Below are positions 9,618 to 18,220 of a stretch of DNA of 64,000 bases, in pieces. Position 1 is the first letter of the stretch. Each line of letters begins with the position of its first letter. Origin of the DNA: Bacteroidales bacterium (lineage in GTDB: Bacteria > Bacteroidota > Bacteroidia > Bacteroidales > UBA3824); assembly GCA_017541145.1 (NCBI GenBank), contig JAFXZT010000137.1:45078-109077 (forward strand), given 5' to 3'. A program made the translations under genes and the position numbers. The notes under the pieces were generated by a model. It was given only the letters and a program-made list of their open reading frames with translations, was not told the origin of the DNA and searched no databases.

Positions 9618-10823
9618 ATGAGTGCACCAAAAAATATCGAAATTGCAGATTTCAATTATAATCTGCCTGACGAAAAAATTGCGAAATTTCCATTGAAGGA
9701 AAGAGACAAATGCAAATTACTGATTTACAAAAACAAACAAATTTCAGAAGGTATCTTCCGCGACGTTGAAAAATTATTGGACCCAAGCGGACTTTTGGTA
9801 GTAAATAACACAAAAGTAATACCCGCAAGATTGGAATTTTTCACTGCAAACGGCGCAAGAATAGAGATTTTTTGTCTTGAACCGTACTCTCCGGCAGATT
9901 ATGATTCCAATTTTTCATTAAAAGGCAGTTGTCAATGGAAATGTCTTGCAGGAAATTTGAAACGTTGGAAAAATTTTAATCTAAAACGCGAATTCAATTA
10001 CAACGGCGAAGATTTACAAATTGAAGTAGAAAAAATACAAGTATCAGGCGGCGAGATAATTGCAAAATTTTCGTGGAATGGCAACTATACATTTTCCGAC
10101 ATCATAGATATCGCCGGTTCAATACCGATTCCGCCATACTTAAACCGCAAAGCCGAAGAATCGGATACTATTGATTATCAAACAATTTACTCACATTACA
10201 AAGGTTCGGTAGCAGCACCGACAGCGGGATTGCATTTCACTGAAGAAATGATGAAAAATCTAAAATGTGAACTCGGACAACTTACTTTGCATGTTGGCGC
10301 GGGAACTTTCAAACCTGTAAAATCCCAAACAATCGGCGAACACGAAATGCACAGAGAATTTTTTTCTGTCACAAAAGAGTTCCTGAAAAAAATATTGAAA
10401 TATAAAGGAAAAATTACAGCTGTAGGCACTACTTCGGTACGAACTTTGGAATCATTGTATTGGCTGGGCACAAAAATTCTCTCCTGCAAAGACGGTTTAA
10501 ACCTCTCACAATGGGAATGTTACGAAACCGACGGCAATTTTTCAGTGGAAGAATCAATAAACGCGATTATAAATTATATCGAACAAAAAGGAGAAGATAC
10601 TTTTAAAGCGGCTACCGGAATTATGATTTGTCCGGGCTACAGTTATAAAATTGTTAACAATATTATTACAAACTTCCATCAGCCGGAAAGTACACTGCTA
10701 CTGCTTGTTTCGGCAGCGGTAGGATCAAAATGGAAAGAAATTTACGATTATGCCCTCAACAACAATTTCAGGTTTCTAAGCTACGGCGACAGCAGTTTCC
10801 TGGAAATACAAAAACTTGAATAA
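9618..10823 (+). CDS. queA: S-adenosylmethionine:tRNA ribosyltransferase-isomerase QueA
   Basis: 401 residues, typical for the Bacteroidota form. QueA transfers and isomerises the ribosyl group of SAM onto preQ1-modified tRNA to form epoxyqueuosine. Family blocks seen: FNYNLPDEKIAKFPLKERD at the N-terminus, LLVVNNTKVIPARL near 60, PIPPYLNR near 174, SVAAPTAGLHFTEE near 198, LHVGAGTFKPVK near 221, ITAVGTTSVRTLES near 268, and TNFHQPESTLLLLVSAAVG near 353. It has a short leader after a consensus -7 box and is followed after 12 bases by the GH3/beta-lactamase gene. Confidence 0.97.
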   Translation: MSAPKNIEIADFNYNLPDEKIAKFPLKERDKCKLLIYKNKQISEGIFRDVEKLLDPSGLLVVNNTKVIPARLEFFTANGARIEIFCLEPYSPADYDSNFSLKGSCQWKCLAGNLKRWKNFNLKREFNYNGEDLQIEVEKIQVSGGEIIAKFSWNGNYTFSDIIDIAGSIPIPPYLNRKAEESDTIDYQTIYSHYKGSVAAPTAGLHFTEEMMKNLKCELGQLTLHVGAGTFKPVKSQTIGEHEMHREFFSVTKEFLKKILKYKGKITAVGTTSVRTLESLYWLGTKILSCKDGLNLSQWECYETDGNFSVEESINAIINYIEQKGEDTFKAATGIMICPGYSYKIVNNIITNFHQPESTLLLLVSAAVGSKWKEIYDYALNNNFRFLSYGDSSFLEIQKLE

Positions 10824-10835
10824 ATAAACAAAAAA

Positions 10836-13652
10836 ATGAAAAAGAAATTTGTCATAAAAAATTGGGCTTTAGCAACTATTGCGTTATTTTTGGTAACATA
10901 TTTTTGTACCAAACAAATTACTGCAAATCCTCAGCACCAAGCAATTTTGGAAGCTGATCCTCAGGCAGATACAATTTTTAAATATTTGTCGCTTGACGAC
11001 AAAATTATGCAGATGTATATTTTTGACGCAAGAAACCGCAAACCCGATTTTTTTGACGAAATTCCTTCAGGAATCATCTTTGGAGACTGCAATCTTAAAA
11101 CAATTGAAGAACATACCTCGAAACTTGGTAAAAAAGCCAAAGTTCCGATGATAAATATCTGTAACACAGACATCATCGCTAAAAATTTTCCTAACTATAT
11201 GAACAACAATGCGGTGCTGTCTACAGGCTGCGATTCTGCCATTTTGAGAAATTTCGCACATTATTTGGCGGACACTCTCAAAAAGGCGGGAATCAATGCT
11301 GTTACCGGATTTTTTGCTGACTATAAATTCAAAAATCACAACTTCAAAATTCACGAATTGGAGCAATTCAACAAAACCAGCAGAATTGCAATTCAAGAGT
11401 TAAACAAATTCAACATCTTTTCAATCATAACAGGCACTTTCGCAAAAGAATACGATTCTACACGTAGAAACCTGATTAACAAATCGATAGAAGAAAATTT
11501 CAGAAACGGAGCGCAAATAAAATTTACAACTTCTCAATACAAAAATCAACAGAAATACGATGGACTTTCGATAACAACAATCGAAAAAAATGAAGAAATA
11601 AAACAAGCGTTATTATCTAACAATGAATTTGTTACAAGTTCAATAAATCCGGATTTGTATTTGAAAACGGTAAAAGAATTGCTCAGAAAAGATAAAGGCA
11701 AAATCAAAAAAATGATTGATGTAAAAGCATTGAAAATTTTGCGAATGAAATACCAAAAATTCAATACCGAAAACAATACTCAGGATTCATTATTCAACAA
11801 AGTTTATGCTGCAAAGTTATGTGCATCAAAATCAATCACTTGTATAAAAAATGATTCAAAATTTTTACCGATAAAAAATCTTAACGACGTAGTAATAATT
11901 CAGATTGGCGGAATACGTCAAAACGGATTTTTATCAAGATCGTCAAGTTACTGTCAAACAAAATATTACTACGCTAAAAACGATTACAAAGAAATAAAAA
12001 ATGCAGTAGCCGGAAACGCTAAAAAGAATGTTATATTCTTGATTGACTGCAAGTTGGCAGGCAAACAAACTCTCGACATGATAAAAGCCGTTGCCAAATC
12101 GCGTCATGCTTGCGTTATCAACTTCAATCATCCTGAAAATCTAAACTCAATAGAGGCAAAATCAATATTGCAAGTTTTTGGAAACAATTATCAATCAGGC
12201 GATTATCTTGCACAGGCTGTATTTGGCGGACTTTATGTTTGCGGCAAATTTCCGTTTGACGGTTACGACGGAATCAAGCAAATGGAAGGCGTAACAATTC
12301 GTCCGACAAGACTTCAATATTGTTTGGATGACGAAACCGGATTCAAAACAAATTACAAAGACACAATTGATTCAATTGTAAAATACGCAATCGATAATAC
12401 ATGTTTTCCCGGCTGTCAAATTTTTGCAAGTTTCAACGGTAAAGTGGTGATTAACAAAGGATTCGGACATCTAACATACGATACTTTATCCCGAAAAGTA
12501 AGTACCAACGACCTTTATGACATTGCATCGCTGACCAAGATTTGCGCTACAACTATACTTTCCATTTATTTGACCGGCGAGAAAAAACTCGATCCTAAAG
12601 CCAATTTAGGCAGCTATTTCAAAGGACAAGAAATTGATTGGAGCAATCTTCCGGCGGACACAATTTTCAAAGGTAAAGATACGATTTTGATTCGTGATAT
12701 CCCCAAAACAACAGTTTATGATGTTACGATAAAATCGATTTTGGAGCACCGCAGCGGCATCGAACCTTACGTTCCAATTTACAAATTCACGTACTCAAAA
12801 AGTGCGATGAAACGTTGCGCCAAGGCATTGGAAATCAATCCCGACGAACTTACAAACGAACAACTTCAACAATTGATGTTTGATGAATATTACAGAGATC
12901 ATTATATCAAAGACAGCGCGGAAGTACGTGTAACTGAGGGAGTTTGGCTGAGAAACAATTATGCCGATTCGCTTTACAATTATATCATGCGACTGAAAGT
13001 TTCCGACAAAAAAACTTATAAATATTCGGATGTTAACATGATTTTGTTGCAATGGGCAGAAGAAAATATTTTGAAATGCAAGGCAGATAAGTACTTGAAT
13101 GACAATTTCTACAAGCCGCTCGGAATGCGTAACACATGTTATAATCCGCATGAAATTTTCAATAAAAGCCGCATTGCCCCAACCGAAACGGACAAGTGGA
13201 CAAATCAATTTATTTGCGGTGACGTACACGACCCCTCGGCAGCGCTTTTGGGCGGAGTTGCCGGAAATGCGGGATTGTTTTCTACGGCTTCCAACCTCGG
13301 AATTTTGTTTCAAATGATGCTGAATTACGGCACTTACGGCGGCAAAAGATATCTGGATTCGCTCACAATCAAGGATTTTACAAGCAAGCAGCCATATACC
13401 GGTCGTGCCCTTGGTTTTGACATGGTTCCGTCGAAATTTGCCGCTCTTACAGCCTCGCCCTCTACTTACGGACATACCGGATTTACAGGTACTTGCGCTT
13501 GGGTAGATCCCGAAAACAAAATTGTAATAGTATTCTTGTCAAACCGTGTTCATCCTACAAGCAACAATCAAAATATCAACAAATTACTAATCAGAAGAAA
13601 GATTTGTCAAGCAATTTACGACGGTTTGGGATTGCAACCGCAAGCATTGTAA
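10836..13652 (+). CDS. Degenerate GH3-like domain fused to a class C beta-lactamase-family domain
   Basis: 938 residues with an N-terminal signal or anchor segment (ALATIALFLVTYF). Residues ~45-480 have the outline of a glycoside hydrolase 3 (NagZ-like) domain, but the usual KHFPGHGDT motif is absent: the corresponding region reads ITGTFAKEYDSTR. The C-terminal ~420 residues are a serine beta-lactamase/DD-peptidase fold with SLTK at 565-568, YSDVN at 730-734 and HTG at 880-882, so all three active-site motifs are intact. The same fusion is common in Bacteroidota and is thought to act on peptidoglycan fragments in the periplasm. Here the glycosidase half is probably inactive (inference). Confidence 0.85.
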   Translation: MKKKFVIKNWALATIALFLVTYFCTKQITANPQHQAILEADPQADTIFKYLSLDDKIMQMYIFDARNRKPDFFDEIPSGIIFGDCNLKTIEEHTSKLGKKAKVPMINICNTDIIAKNFPNYMNNNAVLSTGCDSAILRNFAHYLADTLKKAGINAVTGFFADYKFKNHNFKIHELEQFNKTSRIAIQELNKFNIFSIITGTFAKEYDSTRRNLINKSIEENFRNGAQIKFTTSQYKNQQKYDGLSITTIEKNEEIKQALLSNNEFVTSSINPDLYLKTVKELLRKDKGKIKKMIDVKALKILRMKYQKFNTENNTQDSLFNKVYAAKLCASKSITCIKNDSKFLPIKNLNDVVIIQIGGIRQNGFLSRSSSYCQTKYYYAKNDYKEIKNAVAGNAKKNVIFLIDCKLAGKQTLDMIKAVAKSRHACVINFNHPENLNSIEAKSILQVFGNNYQSGDYLAQAVFGGLYVCGKFPFDGYDGIKQMEGVTIRPTRLQYCLDDETGFKTNYKDTIDSIVKYAIDNTCFPGCQIFASFNGKVVINKGFGHLTYDTLSRKVSTNDLYDIASLTKICATTILSIYLTGEKKLDPKANLGSYFKGQEIDWSNLPADTIFKGKDTILIRDIPKTTVYDVTIKSILEHRSGIEPYVPIYKFTYSKSAMKRCAKALEINPDELTNEQLQQLMFDEYYRDHYIKDSAEVRVTEGVWLRNNYADSLYNYIMRLKVSDKKTYKYSDVNMILLQWAEENILKCKADKYLNDNFYKPLGMRNTCYNPHEIFNKSRIAPTETDKWTNQFICGDVHDPSAALLGGVAGNAGLFSTASNLGILFQMMLNYGTYGGKRYLDSLTIKDFTSKQPYTGRALGFDMVPSKFAALTASPSTYGHTGFTGTCAWVDPENKIVIVFLSNRVHPTSNNQNINKLLIRRKICQAIYDGLGLQPQAL

Positions 13653-13669
13653 AAAATACTCCCGGTGAA

Positions 13670-13763
13670 CTTCTGAATAGTCCGTAATGCGATATTGTAA
13701 CTGCAAGGATAAAAAAAATCAGAAAAAAACAGGCACAAAAAAAGCAGAACCTCTATTCAGAAG
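13670..13763. repeat. Spaced 11-bp inverted repeat between convergent genes
   Basis: CTTCTGAATAG (13670-13680) is repeated in reverse complement at 13753-13763 with 72 bases between, in the gap between the GH3 fusion gene and the convergent small secreted protein. It may be the base of a shared termination structure; no clear U-tract follows it. Confidence 0.35.
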
Positions 13764-13798
13764 CCCTGCCAGCAAAAATTTAAAAGTTTCTAATAATT

Positions 13799-14158
13799 TT
13801 ATTGCTTGGTGAATGATCCTAACTTATTTCCGACTTTTACAGTGTATGCACCAGGGATAAGCGTCTCAATATTAATGCTTTGACCCTTGTCTACTTTCTG
13901 TGTTTTTACCAAACGACCCGTGCAATTATAGATTTCCACTTCTTGCAGATTTTGCACATCAACCATAATTTTTACAGTGCTTACTTGTGGCCAAACTTTA
14001 ATTTGTTGAGCCGCCTCTACTGTCTCTGTCAATGCGGCTTCATCCACAGCTTGGCTTGTTACTGAAGCTACAGCCTCTGAATCTAATGTTTGTGCGTTTA
14101 CTACATTAACTGCAAGCAAAAATGCTACTGTTGCAAAAATTGCCTTTAATTGTTTCAT
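13799..14158 (-). CDS. Small secreted protein ending in a T9SS type A-like sorting domain
   Basis: 119 residues. The signal peptide ends ...VNVVNAQ; an Ala/Glu-rich linker of about 35 residues follows; then a domain with the shape of a type A (Por) secretion sorting domain: VEIYNCTGRLVKTQKV, then INIETLIPGAYTVKVG and a short terminal strand. There is almost no passenger between signal and sorting domain. It may be a minimal surface protein or the remnant of a larger cargo protein. A minus-strand TAATTTTG box at 14257-14264 is its likely promoter. Confidence 0.7.
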   Translation of the reverse strand: MKQLKAIFATVAFLLAVNVVNAQTLDSEAVASVTSQAVDEAALTETVEAAQQIKVWPQVSTVKIMVDVQNLQEVEIYNCTGRLVKTQKVDKGQSINIETLIPGAYTVKVGNKLGSFTKQ

Positions 14159-14288
14159 AATGTTATCCCTAATTAAATTTGTCTTTTTTAATTCTTATTA
14201 ACTATTAAATAGATAAATTTGTTGCAGAAAATCCATAAATATTTTTGCAAATTCTACAAAATTAATATTCTCTTAACATAGCGATAGT

Positions 14289-14897
14289 CTACAATTTTGA
14301 GATTTCTCGCTCTAAGATAGTGAGTTGCATTATCGAATTGTCATCCAAGTTAACATCAGTTTTTGATTGTGATTCTGATCTAACTAATTGAACCCAATGA
14401 CGATTTTTTTCTTGTTTATCAAATAAATCTACTTTAGTTGTTTCTATTTGTGACATCTGAGCTTGATAAAACTCTTTGTCTTTTTGAGATATTGTACTGT
14501 CTTCCAAAAATTTACGATACTGTTTTTCTCCTTCTTCCAAGAATGATAAATCAGCAGTACCAATTCCCGGATAACGTTCCACATCCGGATTTTGACTGAT
14601 TACTTTTACAACCGGATCCAATTTGGAATGCACCGCCATAAAATATTCTATATCAGGAAATCCCTGTAAATTAAGGATGTGCATTATATCGTTGTAATCT
14701 TTTAGTTGCGTAGTATCAACTTCCGAATTTTCACCTATATATATTAGAAAATCTTTATGATTAGCATCAAGTTGGGTGAATGCGTTTACGTATCCAAGTA
14801 TATCTTCGTTATCTACCTGAATATTAGAATATTTGCCTTTGCAACCTATCAGCGTTGCGGCAATAACAGCTAATAATATGGATTTCTTTATGCGCAT
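14289..14897 (-). CDS. Lipoprotein, function unknown
   Basis: 202 residues. The signal peptide ends in the lipobox TLIGC (Cys19). The mature protein is mostly helical and charged, with a predicted coiled segment near residues 135-170. No known domain recognised. A minus-strand TAACTTTG box is present at 14917-14924. Confidence 0.65.
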   Translation of the reverse strand: MRIKKSILLAVIAATLIGCKGKYSNIQVDNEDILGYVNAFTQLDANHKDFLIYIGENSEVDTTQLKDYNDIMHILNLQGFPDIEYFMAVHSKLDPVVKVISQNPDVERYPGIGTADLSFLEEGEKQYRKFLEDSTISQKDKEFYQAQMSQIETTKVDLFDKQEKNRHWVQLVRSESQSKTDVNLDDNSIMQLTILEREISKL

Positions 14898-15026
14898 ATT
14901 TTTCGTTTATTCGGTGCAAAGTTACAAATTTTCCATAAACAAAATTATAAAATGAGATTTTTTTTATTTTTTTTTCGACTTTTTACTGTCTGCGGACTTC
15001 ATTTTTTGTTTATCAACTAAATTAAT

Positions 15027-15034
15027 TATCTTTG
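15027..15034 (+). promoter_or_regulatory. -7 promoter box (TATCTTTG)
   Basis: Full TAnnTTTG match 26 bases before the ATG of the 15061 lipoprotein gene; it supports that ATG over the upstream TTG codon at 15049, which would leave almost no leader. Confidence 0.55.
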
Positions 15035-15060
15035 CAACCGAAAACTAATTGAAAAAAATT

Positions 15061-15510
15061 ATGAAAAAATTCGTTACTTTATTAATTGCTTTGTTCGGAT
15101 TTTTTGCTTGTCAAGAATCTGATGTTGTAGATTCTGATAACGGCGATTCTTATTTTCAAGACGAAAAGGATTGCAATTGCGACAAAAGATATGTTAACAA
15201 TACTCCGGATACAGCAACCGTTACTTTTAGGGTAACAATCAACAAACAAAATCCCGAAGTAAAAGTTTACATCTACGAAGGCTCGATGACCAGCGGCACT
15301 TTGGACACTGTTTTCACTATGAAAAAAGGTCGCGACGAACTGGAACTTACTCTTGGTCACAATTATACTTATGTTGCTAAGTATCAGAAAGACAACGATT
15401 CTATAATTGTTCCGGTAAAAGCAAGACTATATTGTGAAGGTAAACAATGTCGCGGTTTTTACTGCTACGAAATTATTAACAATGTAATTGATTTGAGTTT
15501 AAAATTTTAA
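15061..15510 (+). CDS. Small lipoprotein, function unknown
   Basis: 149 residues from ATG 15061. The signal peptide ends at GFFAC (lipobox). The mature part has a CNCDKRY stretch and a beta-rich domain (TVTFRVTINKQNPEVKVYIYEG) like the small beta-sandwich lipoproteins of Bacteroidota; four more Cys lie toward the C-terminus (CEGKQCRGFYCYE). The downstream metal-binding lipoprotein starts 13 bases later, so the two are probably one operon. Confidence 0.65.
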   Translation: MKKFVTLLIALFGFFACQESDVVDSDNGDSYFQDEKDCNCDKRYVNNTPDTATVTFRVTINKQNPEVKVYIYEGSMTSGTLDTVFTMKKGRDELELTLGHNYTYVAKYQKDNDSIIVPVKARLYCEGKQCRGFYCYEIINNVIDLSLKF

Positions 15511-15523
15511 TATAATTAAAGAA

Positions 15524-15802
15524 ATGAAAAAAATATTATTCACAATTTGTGCAGTTGCAACAGCAACTACATTTTTGGTATCATGCAGCGGCAATGCTCA
15601 ACAAAACAACGCTGAAAAAGCTGATTCTACAGCTGCTCCGGCTCAACAACAAACCACAGCTCCTGCCGAGGCTAAACCGGCTGCCGATTCTGCTGCTGCT
15701 TTGGATTTAACTAAGAAATTTATTTGTCCTAACCGCTGCGAATCTGCTGACCAAGAAGGTGCTTGCTCAGTTTGCGGTATGGATTTGGTTCCAAACGAAT
15801 AA
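15524..15802 (+). CDS. Lipoprotein with heavy-metal-binding (HMBD) motif
   Basis: 92 residues. The lipobox is LVSC near residue 21. A low-complexity Ala/Pro/Gln linker follows. The C-terminal ~25 residues (FICPNRCESADQEGACSVCGMDLVPNE) match the heavy-metal-binding domain found in efflux-system and copper-related lipoproteins (usual form YTCPMHPE...GKCPKCGMxL); the usual CPMHP is CPNRC here. Likely to bind a soft metal in the periplasm. Paired with the upstream lipoprotein and closed by a two-way terminator. Confidence 0.8.
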   Translation: MKKILFTICAVATATTFLVSCSGNAQQNNAEKADSTAAPAQQQTTAPAEAKPAADSAAALDLTKKFICPNRCESADQEGACSVCGMDLVPNE

Positions 15803-15829
15803 TCCATAGTCAACAACAAAATAAAAACA

Positions 15830-15875
15830 AAACAGGCTGTCCGATAAAATCATAATCGAACAGCCTGTTTTTTTT
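15830..15875. terminator. Two-way intrinsic terminator
   Basis: AACAGGCTGT (15831-15840) pairs with ACAGCCTGTT (15860-15869), flanked by A-rich and T-rich tracts on the two sides, so it can stop transcription from both convergent genes. Confidence 0.8.
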
Positions 15876-15876
15876 A

Positions 15877-16923
15877 CTACTTTTCGAGAAAATTGTATTT
15901 TGACTGACGCAATTTCCAACGCTCACGGGCATATTGCTGCATGTCGGCAACGGTATCTTTTTCGTCAAGAATTTCAATACCGAGAAGCGTTTCGATAATA
16001 TCTTCCATCGTAACAATGCCGTCCATTCCGCCGTATTCGTCAACCACAAGCGCGATTTGTTCTTTCTTTTTCAACATGTCTTCCCAAAGCGAGAAAACAG
16101 GTTTGGTGTTTGGAACTATCAGTATTTTTCGCTTTAAAGTTTTAAGTTTCAATGTATTGTGGTCTTCGGCAAGACTTTCCATCACTTGCTGTCGAAACAC
16201 ATATCCGGTAATATTTTCATCGTTTTCGGAATAAACCGGAATGCGCGAAAATCTGAGATAATTTTTGTTATCAAGAAATTCACCCAAAGTCATTTCTTCG
16301 TCAGCCGTAGACACCACAACCCTCGGAGTCATCACATCAGAAGCTTTGTAGTTTTTCAACTTCATAAGATTCTGAATGATAGCATTTTCGTTGGCCTTGA
16401 AAATTCCTTCTTCTGCACCGATATTTACCAACGCCGAAATTTCTTCGCGACTGGTAGTATGTCCGTTGTCGTTTTTCTTAAGAAGTCGCGTAAGTTGCTG
16501 TGCCATAATCACAAGCGGATATGTAATGATAGCAACTGTTGTAATAAGATGACCGACTATTCCGGCGAGACGCTCCCAGTAACTTGTACCCAATGTCTTC
16601 GGCAAAATCTCTGAAAATACAAGTATAAGCACTGTAAGCAAGGCTGAAATTATGCCCAAAGCCTCTGAGCCTAAAACACTTGTAGCCTGCGCTCCCACCA
16701 TAGATGCTCCTGCCGTATTTGCAATTGTGTTCAACGAGAGTATCGCTGACAGGGATTTGTCGATATTGTTTTTACATTTACAAAGTTTTCTAACACCTTT
16801 TTTGGGTGAGTTCTCGTTGATTTTCACAAAGATAGGCGAAGTGCTAAGCAAAACACTTTCCATCAACGAACAAGTAAAAGATATGAGCAAAGTGCTCAAA
16901 AAGTAAAAAATGAGTAGACCCAT
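15877..16923 (-). CDS. CNNM/CorC-type transmembrane protein with CBS pair
   Basis: 348 residues. Residues 1-145 form a CNNM (DUF21) membrane domain with about four segments and the motif ILVFSEILPKTLG. Two CBS domains follow (about 190-310), including VMTPRVVV and LVVDEYGGMDGIVTMEDIIE. The C-terminal CorC_HlyC transporter-associated domain seen in many relatives is missing, so this is the short form. Members are linked to Mg2+ or Co2+ export, or regulate other transporters. A TAACTTTG box lies on the minus strand at 16951-16958. Confidence 0.9.
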   Translation of the reverse strand: MGLLIFYFLSTLLISFTCSLMESVLLSTSPIFVKINENSPKKGVRKLCKCKNNIDKSLSAILSLNTIANTAGASMVGAQATSVLGSEALGIISALLTVLILVFSEILPKTLGTSYWERLAGIVGHLITTVAIITYPLVIMAQQLTRLLKKNDNGHTTSREEISALVNIGAEEGIFKANENAIIQNLMKLKNYKASDVMTPRVVVSTADEEMTLGEFLDNKNYLRFSRIPVYSENDENITGYVFRQQVMESLAEDHNTLKLKTLKRKILIVPNTKPVFSLWEDMLKKKEQIALVVDEYGGMDGIVTMEDIIETLLGIEILDEKDTVADMQQYARERWKLRQSKYNFLEK

Positions 16924-17035
16924 TTAATATTTAGATTGATAATTATGCCGCAAAGTTACAAATAATTCTGAATAAAAAAAATCCCCAAATCTTGTAAAAA
17001 AGAAATGAGGATTCTTAATTGGTATGATGAAAACT

Positions 17036-18046
17036 TTATTTTACGTTGCCAACTTTAATAAGATATTCCGCAATCTGAACTGCGTTGAGAGCAGCACCTT
17101 TACGAATTTGGTCACCTGAAAGCCAAAGTGTTAAACCGTTTTCGTCTGAAATATCTTTGCGAACACGACCTACGTAAACATCGTCGTGACCGGCTGTTTC
17201 CAAAGGCATCGGATAAACCAAATTTGCAGGATCGTCCACCAATTGACAACCCTCAGCAGCTGCAATCGCTTTTTGTGCTTCTTCTACTGAGATTGGTTTT
17301 TCGGTTTCAATCCAAACTGACTCAGAATGAGAACGTAATGAAGATACACGTACACATGTAGCAGAACATTTTGCATCGGTATGCATAATTTTCTGTGTTT
17401 CGTTGTACATCTTCATTTCTTCTTTTGTATAACCGTTTGGCTGGAAAACATCAATTTGTGGAATTACGTTGTAAGCCAATTGGTGTGGAAATTTCTTTAC
17501 TGTAACAGGTTGACCGTTAAGGATTTCCTTATATTGTTGCTGAAGCTCAGCCATAGCAGCTGCACCTGCGCCCGATGCCGATTGATAACTTGCAACATGT
17601 ATTCTCTTGATGTGAGAAATTTTCTCAAGCGGCTGCAAAACCACTACCATCATAATAGTAGTACAATTAGGATTTGCAATAATTCCGCGAGGACGGTTCA
17701 ACGCATCTTCAGGGTTGCATTCAGGAACTACCAATGGAACATCGTTATCCATACGGAATGCTGACGAATTGTCAATCATAACTGCACCGTATTTTGTGAT
17801 GTCTTCTGCAAATTCCTTTGAGGTACCTGCACCTGCTGAGGTGAAAGCTATATCAACACCTTTGAAATCGTCATTGTGCTGAAGAAGTTTTACTTCGATT
17901 TCTTTGCCCCTGAATGTGTATTTTGTACCGGCACTTCTTTCTGACCCAAACAAAACTAACTCATCCATCGGGAAATTTCTTTCATCAAGAATTCTTAAAA
18001 ATTCCTGTCCAACAGCGCCTGAGGCACCTACTATTGCAACTTTCAT
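17036..18046 (-). CDS. asd: Aspartate-semialdehyde dehydrogenase
   Basis: 336 residues. It reduces aspartyl phosphate to aspartate semialdehyde with NADPH, at the branch to lysine/diaminopimelate, threonine and methionine. Seen: dinucleotide-binding [10 protein letters not shown] at 7-16, catalytic Cys128 in NPNCTT, the SASGAG loop at 156-161, and catalytic His240 in LRSHSES. A TATATTTG box on the minus strand at 18088-18095 is its probable promoter. Confidence 0.97.
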   Translation of the reverse strand: MKVAIVGASGAVGQEFLRILDERNFPMDELVLFGSERSAGTKYTFRGKEIEVKLLQHNDDFKGVDIAFTSAGAGTSKEFAEDITKYGAVMIDNSSAFRMDNDVPLVVPECNPEDALNRPRGIIANPNCTTIMMVVVLQPLEKISHIKRIHVASYQSASGAGAAAMAELQQQYKEILNGQPVTVKKFPHQLAYNVIPQIDVFQPNGYTKEEMKMYNETQKIMHTDAKCSATCVRVSSLRSHSESVWIETEKPISVEEAQKAIAAAEGCQLVDDPANLVYPMPLETAGHDDVYVGRVRKDISDENGLTLWLSGDQIRKGAALNAVQIAEYLIKVGNVK

Positions 18047-18176
18047 AGTTTTTCTTATTGTTTTATATTTGTTAATCTAAATTTTGGCAAATATACGTTT
18101 TTTTCGTAATCTAAATCTAATTTTCTCCCTTAATTTTATTTTAACTACTATTAATGATAATTTTACATTGTAATAC

Positions 18177-18184
18177 TACTTTTG
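18177..18184 (+). promoter_or_regulatory. -7 promoter box (TACTTTTG) of the M13 peptidase
   Basis: A full TAnnTTTG match 36 bases before ATG 18221. Confidence 0.5.
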
Positions 18185-18220
18185 CGTCAAAATCCTATTT
18201 TTTTTAAAACACGTAAACTT

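Noticed and set aside
12795..13475. A 226-codon minus-strand frame inside the GH3/beta-lactamase fusion gene
   Set aside because: Shadow of a real gene that carries all beta-lactamase motifs on the plus strand.
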